64,000 bases of DNA from Cellvibrio sp. UBA7661 (GCA_002483365.1 DLHT01000003.1:384339-448338), one strand, 5' to 3'; positions 30,865 through 40,877 are shown, counted from the first letter of the stretch. The notes: generated by a model from the sequence alone, not told the origin. Translations and numbers: made by a program.

Positions 30865-33024
30865 CTACCCCTGTTCAGGGGGGATGATTAAATTGACGAC
30901 ATAATGAGTACCATCATTCACACACTCAAGCTGCGCATTTATTTCACGTGCACGTTCATAAATTATTCGCTGGCCACTACCATTTCCCGCTATTTCATTT
31001 GTAACCATCGGATTTTTGATACAAATGTGTTGCTCGTGAAAGTGAATCTGAATGGATGGATGGGACGCATACTTAAGCGCATTACTAATCGCTTCGCGCA
31101 GGATGCGAGACAAATTGGTGTACATACGCGGCGATAAAAGTATCGGTAAATTTTCAGATTGGTCGAGCCAATCAAGATGTGCACCGGCAAGCCTACACCG
31201 CTCTTCTGCTTCTTTACGCCATTGGGCAAGCGCCTGTTCTTTTTCAACTGGCGCCTGCTCCAAGGCTGAAACCAACTGGCGCATATCTGCTATCGCACTA
31301 CGCACCAATGGTTTGGTTTCATCAGTACTGGCATGCAACAATTTAAGCAAGGTCGCACCTAAATCGTCATGCATATCCCTGCGAATTCGATCGCGCTCCA
31401 GTTGAACACCCTGGTTGCGAGCTTCTATTCGCTCTAACGCCAATCCTACGATTTGCTGTAAATGTTTTACCGTTTTGATATCTGCAAACGTAAATAACCT
31501 TGCTCCGGAATCGGGTAAATCAATCTGAAAATGATATTGCAAGTGATTAGGGTAGGCAGGCACTAATAGCCTTAATCCGTCGTTGGTGATTGCTGGATAC
31601 TCCTGTTTTCCATCGCATTGTTTAACGTGAGGCGTGCGCCACACCTCACGAAAAATTTCCAGCCACCGCTCATTACTGGTTTTAAAAGATTGGTTGGCTT
31701 CCCGGTCAATTAACAGGTGGATGACATTGCCAATCCAGACATTCATACCCGCATTATTATGTTTGCCAATTCGGTTCCATAAAAATTGTCGCAGCGGAAA
31801 ATAAAGCCAGCCAGCAATTGCTAGCGCAATAGGTAATGCCAACTCCTGCGGCAGCGCTAATCCACCGACCAGCGCAATATCAAACAATACGATAAATAAA
31901 CCACTGACAAACCAGCCCGTAATGGAATGCCACCATTGTTCCAATTGAAATAGCCGATACTTCACTATTCCCAATGCCAGCCCCCAGTACATGACTAAAA
32001 AGGCACCGAACATAATCCCTTGTGGCGCGGGTGGTGCAATGTGCAAAGCGGCAGGAATAATAATAAGACCTGCAAATAAACCCGTTGCGGTATAAATAGA
32101 TAACAAAAACCAGCGTAGTGCTGCGCGCGCGCTAGGGTTATTTCGCGTTTTTTTCCATTGGATAACAGAAAATATAAAACTGATAGAAAAAATAAATAAC
32201 ACCGCAAGATGCATAAATGCAGGCGCTAACCATTGCAGAAGATTTAACACCCAAGCGACTAATGCGATGTTATATATAACCAGCGGGACTTTTAGATTGC
32301 CGAGCCGTATAGGATAAGTCCAGAGCAACGACGTTAGTGATGCAGTAAAAAACAGTGCACCAAAATGATTGATTGCCGACAATACACGGAATACTTCTCC
32401 ACTGATGATCAATTCTCGCGTGCTGTAGATGGCAGCAGCAGGAGCAAAGATTAAATAACCCACTCCGGTAAGTGCATATAAAATCGCTGCAGAATCCCGT
32501 CGGCGAGATGCCCACACCAACGCCCCCGTTAACGCCCCGCCGACACCGACAAATAATTGAAACCAAAACAAGACTGGCAGCGACGTGAGTGGACGGCTAC
32601 TTGTGTAGAGGGGAATTATCTGACCATCTGCAGTGATCAATGACAACTCGCCATTTGAGCTACCTTGGAACAAGGCCTGCTGATCGCGCATCAATTGATT
32701 GAACTCTTCATAGCTGGGCAGTGTATCCGGCTCTTCCATAAATAACGTCGGGGCAAAGTGATACTGCTCTTGTCCTGATTGAAGCCCGATAACATCTAAT
32801 GGAAGAGCTACCGCATGCTGCTGTAAGTACTTATCAATTACTTGTCGATTAGCACTTTGCTCATTTACGGCGGTTAGTTCCCAGCGATCACCATCGCTGT
32901 GATAATCCATGCTTAACCCCAACCAGGGCAATTGCAATGCGAGATAGACACACATAAGCACAACCGCAGAGCACACCAACGCTGATGCGGAAATCAAAAT
33001 ATACGGTGATTGAGGTTTTAACAT
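30865..33024 (-). CDS. Membrane sensor histidine kinase, NarL-partner type
   Basis: 719 residues. TM1 (about 12-32) and a roughly 120-residue periplasmic region precede about eight more membrane helices (about 148-420). A cytoplasmic GAF-like region follows. The HisKA_3 box is RDMHDDLGATLLKLL with the phospho-accepting His at about 550. The ATPase domain has an N-box (REAISNALKYA) but only a short G-box region (NGSGQRIIYERA). It is divergent from the LuxR-type response regulator at 33150, its evident partner. The stimulus is unknown. Confidence 0.88.
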   Translation of the reverse strand: MLKPQSPYILISASALVCSAVVLMCVYLALQLPWLGLSMDYHSDGDRWELTAVNEQSANRQVIDKYLQQHAVALPLDVIGLQSGQEQYHFAPTLFMEEPDTLPSYEEFNQLMRDQQALFQGSSNGELSLITADGQIIPLYTSSRPLTSLPVLFWFQLFVGVGGALTGALVWASRRRDSAAILYALTGVGYLIFAPAAAIYSTRELIISGEVFRVLSAINHFGALFFTASLTSLLWTYPIRLGNLKVPLVIYNIALVAWVLNLLQWLAPAFMHLAVLFIFSISFIFSVIQWKKTRNNPSARAALRWFLLSIYTATGLFAGLIIIPAALHIAPPAPQGIMFGAFLVMYWGLALGIVKYRLFQLEQWWHSITGWFVSGLFIVLFDIALVGGLALPQELALPIALAIAGWLYFPLRQFLWNRIGKHNNAGMNVWIGNVIHLLIDREANQSFKTSNERWLEIFREVWRTPHVKQCDGKQEYPAITNDGLRLLVPAYPNHLQYHFQIDLPDSGARLFTFADIKTVKHLQQIVGLALERIEARNQGVQLERDRIRRDMHDDLGATLLKLLHASTDETKPLVRSAIADMRQLVSALEQAPVEKEQALAQWRKEAEERCRLAGAHLDWLDQSENLPILLSPRMYTNLSRILREAISNALKYASHPSIQIHFHEQHICIKNPMVTNEIAGNGSGQRIIYERAREINAQLECVNDGTHYVVNLIIPPEQG

Positions 33025-33149
33025 ACGCTAGTTGCGCCCTTGCACGAGGAAAATCCAGAACGATCATAATTTGCATAAACTATAATCATCACTATCTGAT
33101 GATGGTAAACATAAACATACGTTATTTAATAGCAATAAAAGGGGTTGGC

Positions 33150-33767
33150 GTGAAATCAGCGTTGCTTGTGGAAGACATCGATAGTGTGGCTCAATCACTC
33201 GCCGGGTCACTCACCAAAGTATTTCCTGGCATTGAAGTATGTTTCGCGCCAGCCTTGGCTGATGCAATACAACATCTGAATCTGGCTACACCTGACATTA
33301 TCCTGTTGGATCTTGGTCTACCTGATGGCCGTGGCAGCAATTTACTGTTGCATCGTGCATTGAGTGACCACACTTGGGTCGTTATCACCACTATTTTTGA
33401 TGACGATGAATGTTTATTTGAAGCATTGCGGCTTGGTGCGCGCGGCTATTTATTAAAGGACGATCTGGGTGAGTCATTTGAACAAGCACTGGCAGGCATA
33501 TTGGAAGGAAAGCCGCCACTGTCTGCCGGTATCGCAAGACGTATATTGCAGACATTCAGACCGACCAGCAAAGAACATAATCTCTCGGATCGGGAGCACA
33601 AATTACTGGGTTTGGTCGCGAGGGGTTACAGCGTCCAACGTGCGGCCAATGAATTAGGTATTACATACAATACCGCTGCCAGTTATTTAAAAAATGTGTA
33701 TCAAAAATTGGAAGTGGGTTCACGGGCAGAAGCCACCCGCAAAGCCATCGATTTAGGATTGGTTTAA
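33150..33767 (+). CDS. NarL/FixJ-family response regulator
   Basis: 205 residues from the GTG at 33150, preceded by AAAAGGGG at 6 nt. An upstream frame to 32985 would overlap the divergent kinase gene and is unlikely. The receiver domain has ALLVEDID, phospho-acceptor Asp in IILLDLGLPDG, the Thr in VVITTIFDDD, and Lys in YLLKDDLG. The C-terminal LuxR HTH is LSDREHKLLGLVARGYSVQRAANELGITYNTAASYLKNVY. It is paired with the adjacent kinase; its targets are unknown. Confidence 0.9.
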   Translation: MKSALLVEDIDSVAQSLAGSLTKVFPGIEVCFAPALADAIQHLNLATPDIILLDLGLPDGRGSNLLLHRALSDHTWVVITTIFDDDECLFEALRLGARGYLLKDDLGESFEQALAGILEGKPPLSAGIARRILQTFRPTSKEHNLSDREHKLLGLVARGYSVQRAANELGITYNTAASYLKNVYQKLEVGSRAEATRKAIDLGLV

Positions 33768-33792
33768 CAACACCGCTGATAAAATATTCTCT

Positions 33793-34479
33793 ATGCATTC
33801 ATCTACCTTCCAACACACCGCCCAGCAAGAATACCAACGCGCGGCGACGCAATTAAAAAACAGCAAAGATGCCAATGCGGCGCTGAAAAAATCCTATGAG
33901 CGCTACGATAATCTTATCGCTGTTGCATTTAATGAAGCATCGGCCAAGCCAGAATGCAAAGCCGGTTGTGCGTTTTGTTGCCATTACAAAGTGGAAGCGC
34001 GTGCCCATGAGGTGCTGTTGGCGAAGGACTATATCCACAACCAATTCAGTGCAGAGAAAAAGGCGCTGCTTCTGGAGCGATTGACAGAAAATGCAGCCAT
34101 CATTCGCGCACTTACGCCCGAACAACATCTGCTGACCAATATCCCCTGCGCGCTGCTGGACAATAACCAATGCAGCATTTACCCCGCGCGCCCATTCCGC
34201 TGTCGCAACTTCCATTCAACCGATGCGCAAGCCTGCAAGGATTCTTTTAATCACCCCGAGGATATGAATATTGTGACGGGTATGATCGAAGAGGCCGCGA
34301 TTCTTGCCGATGCCCATACGCAGGGCTTTGAAGCGGCCGCGGAACAGACCGGGCGCGATAATCGCATCTACGATTTCACTACCGCACTGCTGGAAGCGCT
34401 CACCGATGAACAACCTCTCAAACGATACCAGCGCGGTAAAAAAGCCTTCCCGTCAGCAATTGAAGTGATCGCGGACTAA
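33793..34479 (+). CDS. YkgJ-family cysteine-cluster protein
   Basis: 228 residues. Cysteine pattern: CKAGCAFCCHYK (about 56-67), then CALLDNNQCSIYPARPFRCRNFHS and a following QACKD. This is the YkgJ/UPF0153 zinc- or iron-chelating arrangement. The precise role is unknown. It starts 25 bp after the response regulator and could be co-transcribed with it. Confidence 0.88.
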   Translation: MHSSTFQHTAQQEYQRAATQLKNSKDANAALKKSYERYDNLIAVAFNEASAKPECKAGCAFCCHYKVEARAHEVLLAKDYIHNQFSAEKKALLLERLTENAAIIRALTPEQHLLTNIPCALLDNNQCSIYPARPFRCRNFHSTDAQACKDSFNHPEDMNIVTGMIEEAAILADAHTQGFEAAAEQTGRDNRIYDFTTALLEALTDEQPLKRYQRGKKAFPSAIEVIAD

Positions 34480-34581
34480 CGCCACCGAGCGCACGGGGAA
34501 AACCGCCACAAACCAGCCAGAAATCAGGTGCTATAGTAAACCTTACTTATTTCTGACTGCTGACTGCTCACTGGACCCTTT

Positions 34582-37167
34582 ATGCCCGAGGTTGTGCCTT
34601 TACTGTTTCGCCGTCCGCGCGCGCTGGCGTTTGTGGTATTGGCAATATGCCTTTGCTTATCGGCATTGATTGTCTGGCAGATGGAACAAAACCTGCGCCA
34701 CGGCACCCGTGCAGATGTCGAAAATCTGGCGCAAAACCATGCTTTCCTGGTGCGCGACAGTCTCAATCAGGCGCTCACACTCAACTACTCAATAGCGACT
34801 ATGGTGCGCCTCGGCCAAGGTCACACCCCACGGTTTGACGATGCTGCGCGCGAGCTGCTGCCTTATTTCGATAGTGTTTCCCATATCAGCCTTGCGCCCA
34901 ACGGCATTATTACCCAGGTGTATCCGCTGGAAGGCAATGAGAAATCCCTCGGCCTCAACCTGCTGGAAGATAAACTCCAAAGCCGGGAAGCCATTCGCGC
35001 GCGCGACAGCGGGAAGCTGACGCTGGCAGGTCCGGTGAATATGGTACAGGGCGGACTGGGTGCGATTGCGCGCCTGCCGGTGTTTTTGGAAGACCGGGGA
35101 GACCGCCAGTTTTGGGGGTTTTCGGTGGTGGTGATCCGTATCAACCGATTGTTGGAGGCCGCTAATCTCAACCAACTGGAAGGCCAAGGTATAGCCTACC
35201 GGCTCTGGCGTACCAACCCGGATACAGGCTTACCAGAGACAATTGCCGAATATCGACCAGATGCACTCTACGAACCGGTGCAAAAATCTTTTGATGTACC
35301 CAATGGCCGTTGGACTCTCAGCGTTTCCCCGGTAACGGGTTGGATTCAATTCTGGCAGCTGACGGGAGCCAGTCTGGCGGCATTGATGATCAGCTTACTG
35401 CTGTCTTACCAGACATTTTTGATGGCGGTATTGCAGCGGCAGCGTTTGCATTTGCAGGATGCCGTGGCTGAACAGACACGTGAATTACTCAACGCCCGTG
35501 CGCACTTGCAAGCGACGCTCGATGCTATTCCCGATTTGCTGTTTGATATCGACTACCAAGGCATTATTCACAGCTATCACACCAACCAACCGGAGTTGCT
35601 AACTGTTTCGCCAGAGCAATTTCTGGGCACCAATTTTAATCATTATCTGCCTGAAGACGCCTGCGTGGTTATCCACCAGGCTTTTGATGAAGCGATCGAA
35701 AAAGGCGTGTCTTCAGGCAAATGTTATTCCGTCATGCTGCCACAACGCGGCCTTGCAACGTTTGAATTATCTGTATCGCGCAAGGCAAACGACGAAAGCG
35801 GTGTGCCGCGTTTTTTAGTGCTCAGCCGCGACATCAGCGAGCGCAAACAAAACGAAGAGCGAATCAACACGCTCGCCTTTTTTGATCCACTGACGCAATT
35901 GCCCAACCGCCGTTTGTTGCAAGATCGGCTGGAACACGCCATCGCCACCAGCCAACGTCAAAAAAGTCTGGGCGCGCTGCTATTTATCGACCTCGATGAT
36001 TTCAAAACCTTGAACGATAACCGCGGCCATCACGTCGGCGATTTATTGTTGATCGCAGTTGCAGAGCGTTTGAAACAAGCAGTGCGCAGCCAGGATACAG
36101 TGGCGCGTTTGGGTGGCGATGAATTTCTGGTGGTGTTGGAAGGGCTGGATCAGACGCGCGATGCAGCAGCAAGACAAGCGCAGCAGATCGCTGAAAAAAT
36201 TCTCGCCAGCCTTAATGAAGTTTATCAACTGGAAAATCAGGAATATTTTAATTCCCCCAGCATAGGTCTGTGTTTGTTTGGCGACCAGACTGTTGCCATC
36301 GATGAATTACTGAAACAAGCCGATCAAGCCATGTACCACGCCAAAGCCGCGGGCAGAAATACCCTGCGGTTTTTTGATCCGGAAATGCAAGCCATGACCG
36401 CGCAACGTTTTGCATTGCAAAATGAAATCCGCGAGGCATTGCAACAGCAACAATTCCAACTCTATTACCAACCGCAAGTGGATAACCAGGGCGCTGTTGT
36501 TGGAGCCGAAGCATTGATCCGCTGGTTGCATCCGCAGCGCGGTATGGTATCGCCCATGGAATTTATTCCCATCGCCGAAGAATCCGGTTTGATTTTGCCG
36601 CTCGGCAACTGGATTGTAAAAACCGCGTGCGAACAATTAATCCGCTGGAGTCAATCGCCGCTCACCGCTCACTTGCTGTTATCCATCAATGTCAGCGCGC
36701 GCCAGTTCCAGCATCCCCAGTTTGTCGAACAGATATTGGCAATCATTGCGCGCACGGGCGCAAATCCAACCAAACTCAAACTGGAACTCACCGAGAGTAT
36801 GCTGGTTTCCAATGAGCAAGACATCATCACCAAAATGGATGCACTAAAAGCCGCCGGTATTAAATTTTCACTCGACGATTTTGGCACTGGCTATTCATCA
36901 TTGTCCTATTTGAAACGTCTGCCGATCAGTGAGCTGAAAATTGATAAATCGTTCGTCAACGACATTCTCGCCGATGCGAATGACGCCGCCATCGCGCGCA
37001 TGATTATCCGCCTCGCGCAGAGTATGGAATTAACCGTAATCGCCGAGGGTGTAGAAACCCAGGCACAACGCGATTGGCTGGAGCACGAAGGCTGCTTTAA
37101 ATATCAGGGCTATTTTTTTGGTAAACCGGTGGCGATAGATAATTTTTGCATTGAGCGCAGAGATTAA
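34582..37167 (+). CDS. CHASE-PAS-GGDEF-EAL c-di-GMP enzyme
   Basis: 861 residues. TM1 at about 13-32 is followed by a periplasmic CHASE-like domain (about 40-240, with FDSVSHISLAPNGIITQVYP), TM2 at about 262-282, a short coiled coil and a PAS domain (about 305-425). The GGDEF domain (about 430-595) contains RLGGDEFLVVLEG. The EAL domain (about 615-860) contains AEALIRWLHP, with SLDDFGTGYSSLSYLKRLP and later catalytic segments present. Both active-site motifs are intact, so either cyclase or phosphodiesterase activity is possible. EAL activity usually dominates in such hybrids. Confidence 0.93.
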   Translation: MPEVVPLLFRRPRALAFVVLAICLCLSALIVWQMEQNLRHGTRADVENLAQNHAFLVRDSLNQALTLNYSIATMVRLGQGHTPRFDDAARELLPYFDSVSHISLAPNGIITQVYPLEGNEKSLGLNLLEDKLQSREAIRARDSGKLTLAGPVNMVQGGLGAIARLPVFLEDRGDRQFWGFSVVVIRINRLLEAANLNQLEGQGIAYRLWRTNPDTGLPETIAEYRPDALYEPVQKSFDVPNGRWTLSVSPVTGWIQFWQLTGASLAALMISLLLSYQTFLMAVLQRQRLHLQDAVAEQTRELLNARAHLQATLDAIPDLLFDIDYQGIIHSYHTNQPELLTVSPEQFLGTNFNHYLPEDACVVIHQAFDEAIEKGVSSGKCYSVMLPQRGLATFELSVSRKANDESGVPRFLVLSRDISERKQNEERINTLAFFDPLTQLPNRRLLQDRLEHAIATSQRQKSLGALLFIDLDDFKTLNDNRGHHVGDLLLIAVAERLKQAVRSQDTVARLGGDEFLVVLEGLDQTRDAAARQAQQIAEKILASLNEVYQLENQEYFNSPSIGLCLFGDQTVAIDELLKQADQAMYHAKAAGRNTLRFFDPEMQAMTAQRFALQNEIREALQQQQFQLYYQPQVDNQGAVVGAEALIRWLHPQRGMVSPMEFIPIAEESGLILPLGNWIVKTACEQLIRWSQSPLTAHLLLSINVSARQFQHPQFVEQILAIIARTGANPTKLKLELTESMLVSNEQDIITKMDALKAAGIKFSLDDFGTGYSSLSYLKRLPISELKIDKSFVNDILADANDAAIARMIIRLAQSMELTVIAEGVETQAQRDWLEHEGCFKYQGYFFGKPVAIDNFCIERRD

Positions 37168-37941
37168 TTACCAATACACCGACACCAATCCAAATCCGCT
37201 AATCAACAAGAGTGCGCAACCAATCACGCGGTAAAACACCACCGGGTCAGCCGCAACCAAGCGCGCGTGAAATTTCAGACCAAAATAATGACCAACCGCC
37301 GTCGCCGGTAACAACCACAAATGCGCCTGCAATTGCAGATCTACACCAGCAATCAAAAACGCCACCATTTTAATGCTCACCAAAATAAACCAGAGCACAA
37401 ATAAAGTATCACGCAGTTTTTCGCGCGCGACATGCACCATATACACCGTCATAATCAGCGGTGCACCAATCAATGAGGTGCCGCTGATATAAGCACCGAG
37501 CGACAGAAAAATGCCATCGCTTACCGGGTGCGAACTCTTGAACGGTTTATTCAAAATATAAGTGATGGCGTACACAGAAATAATGCAAAATATAATCGCA
37601 CTCATAATGCCCGCCGGAATGGTCAGTAACCCGGCTACACCAATGAGTTTGGGAATGATCATAATCTTGAGCGATTTTTTCAGATAAACCCAATCCACCG
37701 TGGATGGCTTTTTTTCTTCCGTCGCCATTTTTTTGCGATTGTTTTGCCACACGGTAAGTGTGGAAAAAATGAGTAAGTGCACCGCAATAATCGGCAAATA
37801 CACCAACGGGCGATTATCTACCAACAACAACAGCGGCAGCGACATCATCGCCCCACCAAAGCCCAAACCGGTGCGCACAAAACCGCTCCAGATGAAGATC
37901 AGCAAGACAAGAACAAGTTGGATGAGAGAGAGGTCATTCAT
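37168..37941 (-). CDS. TSUP-family permease (TauE/SafE type)
   Basis: 257 residues from the ATG at 37941. An upstream frame to 38001 would read into the 13-bp hairpin and adds an atypical N-terminus. Seven to eight membrane helices carry the family hallmarks LIFIWSGFVRTGLGFGGAMMSLPLLLL and GAYISGTSLIGAPL. It transports sulfite, organosulfonates or other sulfur anions. The substrate is not known. Its 3' end meets the c-di-GMP gene stop with no gap. Confidence 0.85.
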   Translation of the reverse strand: MNDLSLIQLVLVLLIFIWSGFVRTGLGFGGAMMSLPLLLLVDNRPLVYLPIIAVHLLIFSTLTVWQNNRKKMATEEKKPSTVDWVYLKKSLKIMIIPKLIGVAGLLTIPAGIMSAIIFCIISVYAITYILNKPFKSSHPVSDGIFLSLGAYISGTSLIGAPLIMTVYMVHVAREKLRDTLFVLWFILVSIKMVAFLIAGVDLQLQAHLWLLPATAVGHYFGLKFHARLVAADPVVFYRVIGCALLLISGFGLVSVYW

Positions 37942-37985
37942 GGGAGAAATCCAATCGCTAACAGCGGGTACAAAGCAACCACAAA

Positions 37986-38016
37986 TAAATAAGGCACCCA
38001 AAAGGTGCCTTATTTA
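37986..38016. terminator. Perfect 13-bp inverted repeat
   Basis: TAAATAAGGCACC-CAAAA-GGTGCCTTATTTA. Strong hairpin 45 bp upstream of the TSUP start. It could terminate leftward transcription from the gene-poor region or act in the TSUP leader. Confidence 0.6.
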
Positions 38017-38219
38017 TACATACGCAGGTGTCTTTGGGTAAAATTTATTGATATTAATTATGCAAGTTAGGTAAAAAATAATGATAATAACTATATCATA
38101 TTGAAATATAAGGATTTTTAATCGTGGATAAAAGTGAAATGTAAATATCGCGTGGGCTTATTTTTATATTTAAATAATAGCCAAAATCCAATTAACAGTA
38201 GTTTCCGCTAAATTTATAG

Positions 38220-38456
38220 GCTCAAATCTTTCAGGTAAACGAAGAGTAAGCCGTAGGTGAAAAGATGCATGGTTATCTTATGATCAACGTCCGCATAGCG
38301 GTTGCACGAGTAACCGTTGTCGCCAGTGTTAAGATATGTAAACTCTTCATCTCATAAAAATGCAGGAGTGTATGCTATAAACACAACTCCTCCCTAGCAG
38401 GAATCACTTGACTGATTTCTGTCTGGGACGAAAAAACCACCTACGGGTGGTTTTTT
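38220..38456 (+). ncRNA. Candidate structured small RNA ending in a terminator
   Basis: The 470-bp gap holds no good ORF but does hold consecutive hairpins on the plus strand: AAGAT-GCATGGTT-ATCTT, CGGTT-GCACGAGT-AACCG, AGGAGTGT-ATGCTATAA-ACACAACTCCT (38364-38391) and CAGGAATCA-CTTGAC-TGATTTCTG. They are followed by a strong terminator. This is the layout of an independent sRNA or a long leader. I do not recognise a family (not tmRNA; 6S not evident). The 5' end is a guess. Confidence 0.4.
38431..38456. terminator. Bidirectional rho-independent terminator
   Basis: AAAAAACCACC-TACG-GGTGGTTTTTT, an 11-bp stem with a UNCG-like tetraloop and T-runs on both strands. It ends the candidate sRNA on the plus strand and the small ORF on the minus strand. 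Confidence 0.9.
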
Positions 38457-38486
38457 CATTTCTGCGACATGAAAAACAAAGCACTG

Positions 38487-38675
38487 TCATTTCTTACAGA
38501 TGGTGTCGCTCGATTTGGAATCCGGCTGAGCATCATAGCTACCGAAATTGTCTGGTGAATACGTAAGTGCCAAGTCCAGAGGCTCGGCTGAGAAAAAAGC
38601 GTCACCTGCTTTGCGGGTCTTTGGAGAAGAAATACGTACTAATAGAGCGTCAAGTTCGTCTTTTAAATCAGACAC
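38487..38675 (-). CDS. Small hypothetical protein
   Basis: 62 residues from the GTG at 38675, which follows AAGGTGG; a TTG at 38732 would add 19 residues. Acidic and Ser/Asp-rich (SDLKDELDALLVRISSPKTR ... DSKSSDTICKK), with no recognised domain. It is followed by the terminator at 38431. It may be a genuine small gene or chance ORF; I lean weakly to genuine because of the RBS and terminator. Confidence 0.4.
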   Translation of the reverse strand: MSDLKDELDALLVRISSPKTRKAGDAFFSAEPLDLALTYSPDNFGSYDAQPDSKSSDTICKK

Positions 38676-38925
38676 AATTACCACCTTTTCAAGGTAGGGA
38701 AATGATTCAATAATCACAGCAAATAAGGACAACTCACAAGCTGCAACACTATGCTAGCTTAGCCACCGATTGGCGACAAAGATCAATTAATTCTCAAAAG
38801 CGACTTACTTGCATCCCAAGGATTCGCTTAACCCAATCAAACGCTTGTATCCACCTTCGTCAAGAAATTTATCGATAGTAAAAATTCCCTCGGCAAGCTG
38901 CTGAAGCTACGTAATTTTATTCTTA

Positions 38926-39846
38926 TTAATTGGCAACCAATTGACCTTGTACAGCCGCTATTCCAATCGAGGCAATTACGCCTGAGTTAAATTCGATTGC
39001 ATCATCGACTATACCGTCTGAAAAAATAATTCCGCCCTCGGCCATTTGCGAAGCGAGCCTGAAGGTATCGCGCTCTTCAATTTTTCCATAAACCAGAGAG
39101 GTTCCTGTAGTGTGAGACGGAAATGGTTCTCGCACGCAAAAGCATAAACAGCGAGCATCCCACGGCATATTAAGCGTGCTTGGTTCAGTGCCGGTAATAG
39201 CACTGGCACCAGTAAGCAAACTGCTTAACCACCCGGTTGAACCCAATCCGGTAGAGATAATAATTCCTGATGAAGATTGCACTTCGGTTTGATCGCGATA
39301 GGACAACTCATATCGTGCAGACACCGGCAATTTGGGGCCGATATATAAATCATTTACGGCAAGTAAGGTTTGCCCATCATTCAAGTTGGCTTCTGCCATA
39401 GTCACTGCTTTTGCAGTAAAGCGTTTATTCAGAACTGCGGTGGTGATGTCGGTGAGGTCATGCAGTTGGAACGGCAAAAGTTTTCCGTCGAATCGTTGCG
39501 GTGCTGGATTGATGGCAATTAACGGTTGGCCCTTCAAGTATTTGAGTGTGTTTGCGACTAGGCCATCTTGCCCAGCCACAACGACGATATCATCAGGGCC
39601 GAATAGAAAATTGGGTAAGAAGCTCCGCTCCAATCGCTGCACACGACCGTATTGTCGCAATGTTTTTTCAGCTTCATCCAATGCCTGTTTGAGTTCCCGA
39701 TCTTCGTCCTGATAATCAGCAACATGATCACCACGGCTTTGCAAATAGAACGCCGCTTGCTCACGGGTATTGTGGCGGCGAATCAAACCGTCCAACCGCG
39801 TTTCGCGGTGGACGAGAATGATATTGCGATCACTTAAACGCTCCAT
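38926..39846 (-). CDS. NAD-kinase-like protein
   Basis: 306 residues. The C-terminal two thirds follow the ATP-NAD kinase plan: VVVAGQDGLVANTLKYL stands where GGDGT is expected, VNDLYIG where NE.. is, and GIIISTGLGSTGWLSS where the GSTAY loop is. The GGDG motif is altered (AGQDG) and the preceding N-terminus (about 1-85) is extra and charged. It may therefore be a divergent NAD kinase or a non-canonical NAD-binding enzyme. Two bp separate it from the SPFH gene upstream. With nadV and nadM it makes an NAD-themed operon. Confidence 0.75.
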   Translation of the reverse strand: MERLSDRNIILVHRETRLDGLIRRHNTREQAAFYLQSRGDHVADYQDEDRELKQALDEAEKTLRQYGRVQRLERSFLPNFLFGPDDIVVVAGQDGLVANTLKYLKGQPLIAINPAPQRFDGKLLPFQLHDLTDITTAVLNKRFTAKAVTMAEANLNDGQTLLAVNDLYIGPKLPVSARYELSYRDQTEVQSSSGIIISTGLGSTGWLSSLLTGASAITGTEPSTLNMPWDARCLCFCVREPFPSHTTGTSLVYGKIEERDTFRLASQMAEGGIIFSDGIVDDAIEFNSGVIASIGIAAVQGQLVAN

Positions 39847-39848
39847 GA

Positions 39849-40862
39849 TCAGTTCCTTTGCAATAAGCTGCCGAGCAAATCCGGGGTGATATTAAGTTGT
39901 CCAATTTTGCCAGAGTTGGTGGCGAGACTTTTGAATGCTTGAGCAATGACCAATTCCGGATCAGTACCACTAGCTGCAATTGCCTCAAACAATTTCGGAT
40001 CGATTTTGTTGAGCGCTTCCATCATTTTTTCGATGCCGTAGGCTTTGGCTTCACCTTGTTTGCGTTCATTGGCCGTTGCCAGATCAACAAGCTCCTGGCG
40101 CTTTGCTTCCAGAGCTACCTGCGCTTCCATATCCTCTTTGTGAATCAACCGCTCTTTTTCTTTTACTGCACGATCTGCTTCTACCTGATTTTCACGCAGT
40201 TCACGTTTTTTGGTTTCTATGGCTAGCTCGGTGCGCAATTCATTCTCTTTAATGGCTCGCTCCTGCTCAATCGCCGCATTACGACGGGCATAAGTTGCTT
40301 CGTCGGCTTCTTTCAGAAGCGCCTCACGTACAGAGGCTTCCAATGCACGTGAAGTTTCCGGTGCAGGACGTAATGCTTGAATGGCTAGATCCACTACCTC
40401 AATACCCAAGCTCTCTAGAACATCAGACGTTTTAAGTTGTGCCCGTACACTGGTTACCAGTGTGCGTGATGCAGTCAGTGCATTACGAAGTGGCAGTTGT
40501 TGTATCTCGGCACGCATTAACACCTGCACCAAATTCAAAATGCGATTGGGTAGTTTTTCCGGATCTTTAGCACTGTAATCTTTTGCGTTATCGGCCAATG
40601 CAAAGTTCATCATTCCTGCGAGCTTGGCGGCATCAGCAATACGAAAAACCAGTTGCCCTTGGATAGTCACCTCCTGAAAATCAGCGGTGGTTTCCTTCAG
40701 CATAAAAGGTACATCCTGACTAGCCATGGGAATGGCTACCAAAGATGTAGACGGTGCAAAGTAAAAAAATGATAGCCCTACACCCTGACGCTTGATCTTG
40801 CCTTTGTGATACTGAACCACAAAGGTGGTTGGGTTGGCTTTGAAATATCCGATATTAAACAT
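39849..40862 (-). CDS. SPFH/Band 7 domain protein
   Basis: 337 residues, no N-terminal membrane anchor. The SPFH domain (about 20-180) leads into a long charged Glu/Lys/Arg coiled coil (about 180-285) and ends in a short helical tail (DPELVIAQAFKSLA ... DLLGSLLQRN). SPFH proteins assemble into ring or lipid-domain scaffolds. Its tight coupling to the NAD-kinase-like gene suggests the two products act together. The role is otherwise unknown. Confidence 0.88.
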   Translation of the reverse strand: MFNIGYFKANPTTFVVQYHKGKIKRQGVGLSFFYFAPSTSLVAIPMASQDVPFMLKETTADFQEVTIQGQLVFRIADAAKLAGMMNFALADNAKDYSAKDPEKLPNRILNLVQVLMRAEIQQLPLRNALTASRTLVTSVRAQLKTSDVLESLGIEVVDLAIQALRPAPETSRALEASVREALLKEADEATYARRNAAIEQERAIKENELRTELAIETKKRELRENQVEADRAVKEKERLIHKEDMEAQVALEAKRQELVDLATANERKQGEAKAYGIEKMMEALNKIDPKLFEAIAASGTDPELVIAQAFKSLATNSGKIGQLNITPDLLGSLLQRN

Positions 40863-40877
40863 GGTAGAGCTCCTTAA

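Noticed and set aside
38220..38456. tmRNA, 6S RNA or CsrB-type RNA
   Set aside because: No tRNA-like ends or tag frame, no 6S-like open-complex bubble that I can trace, and too few GGA loops for CsrB.
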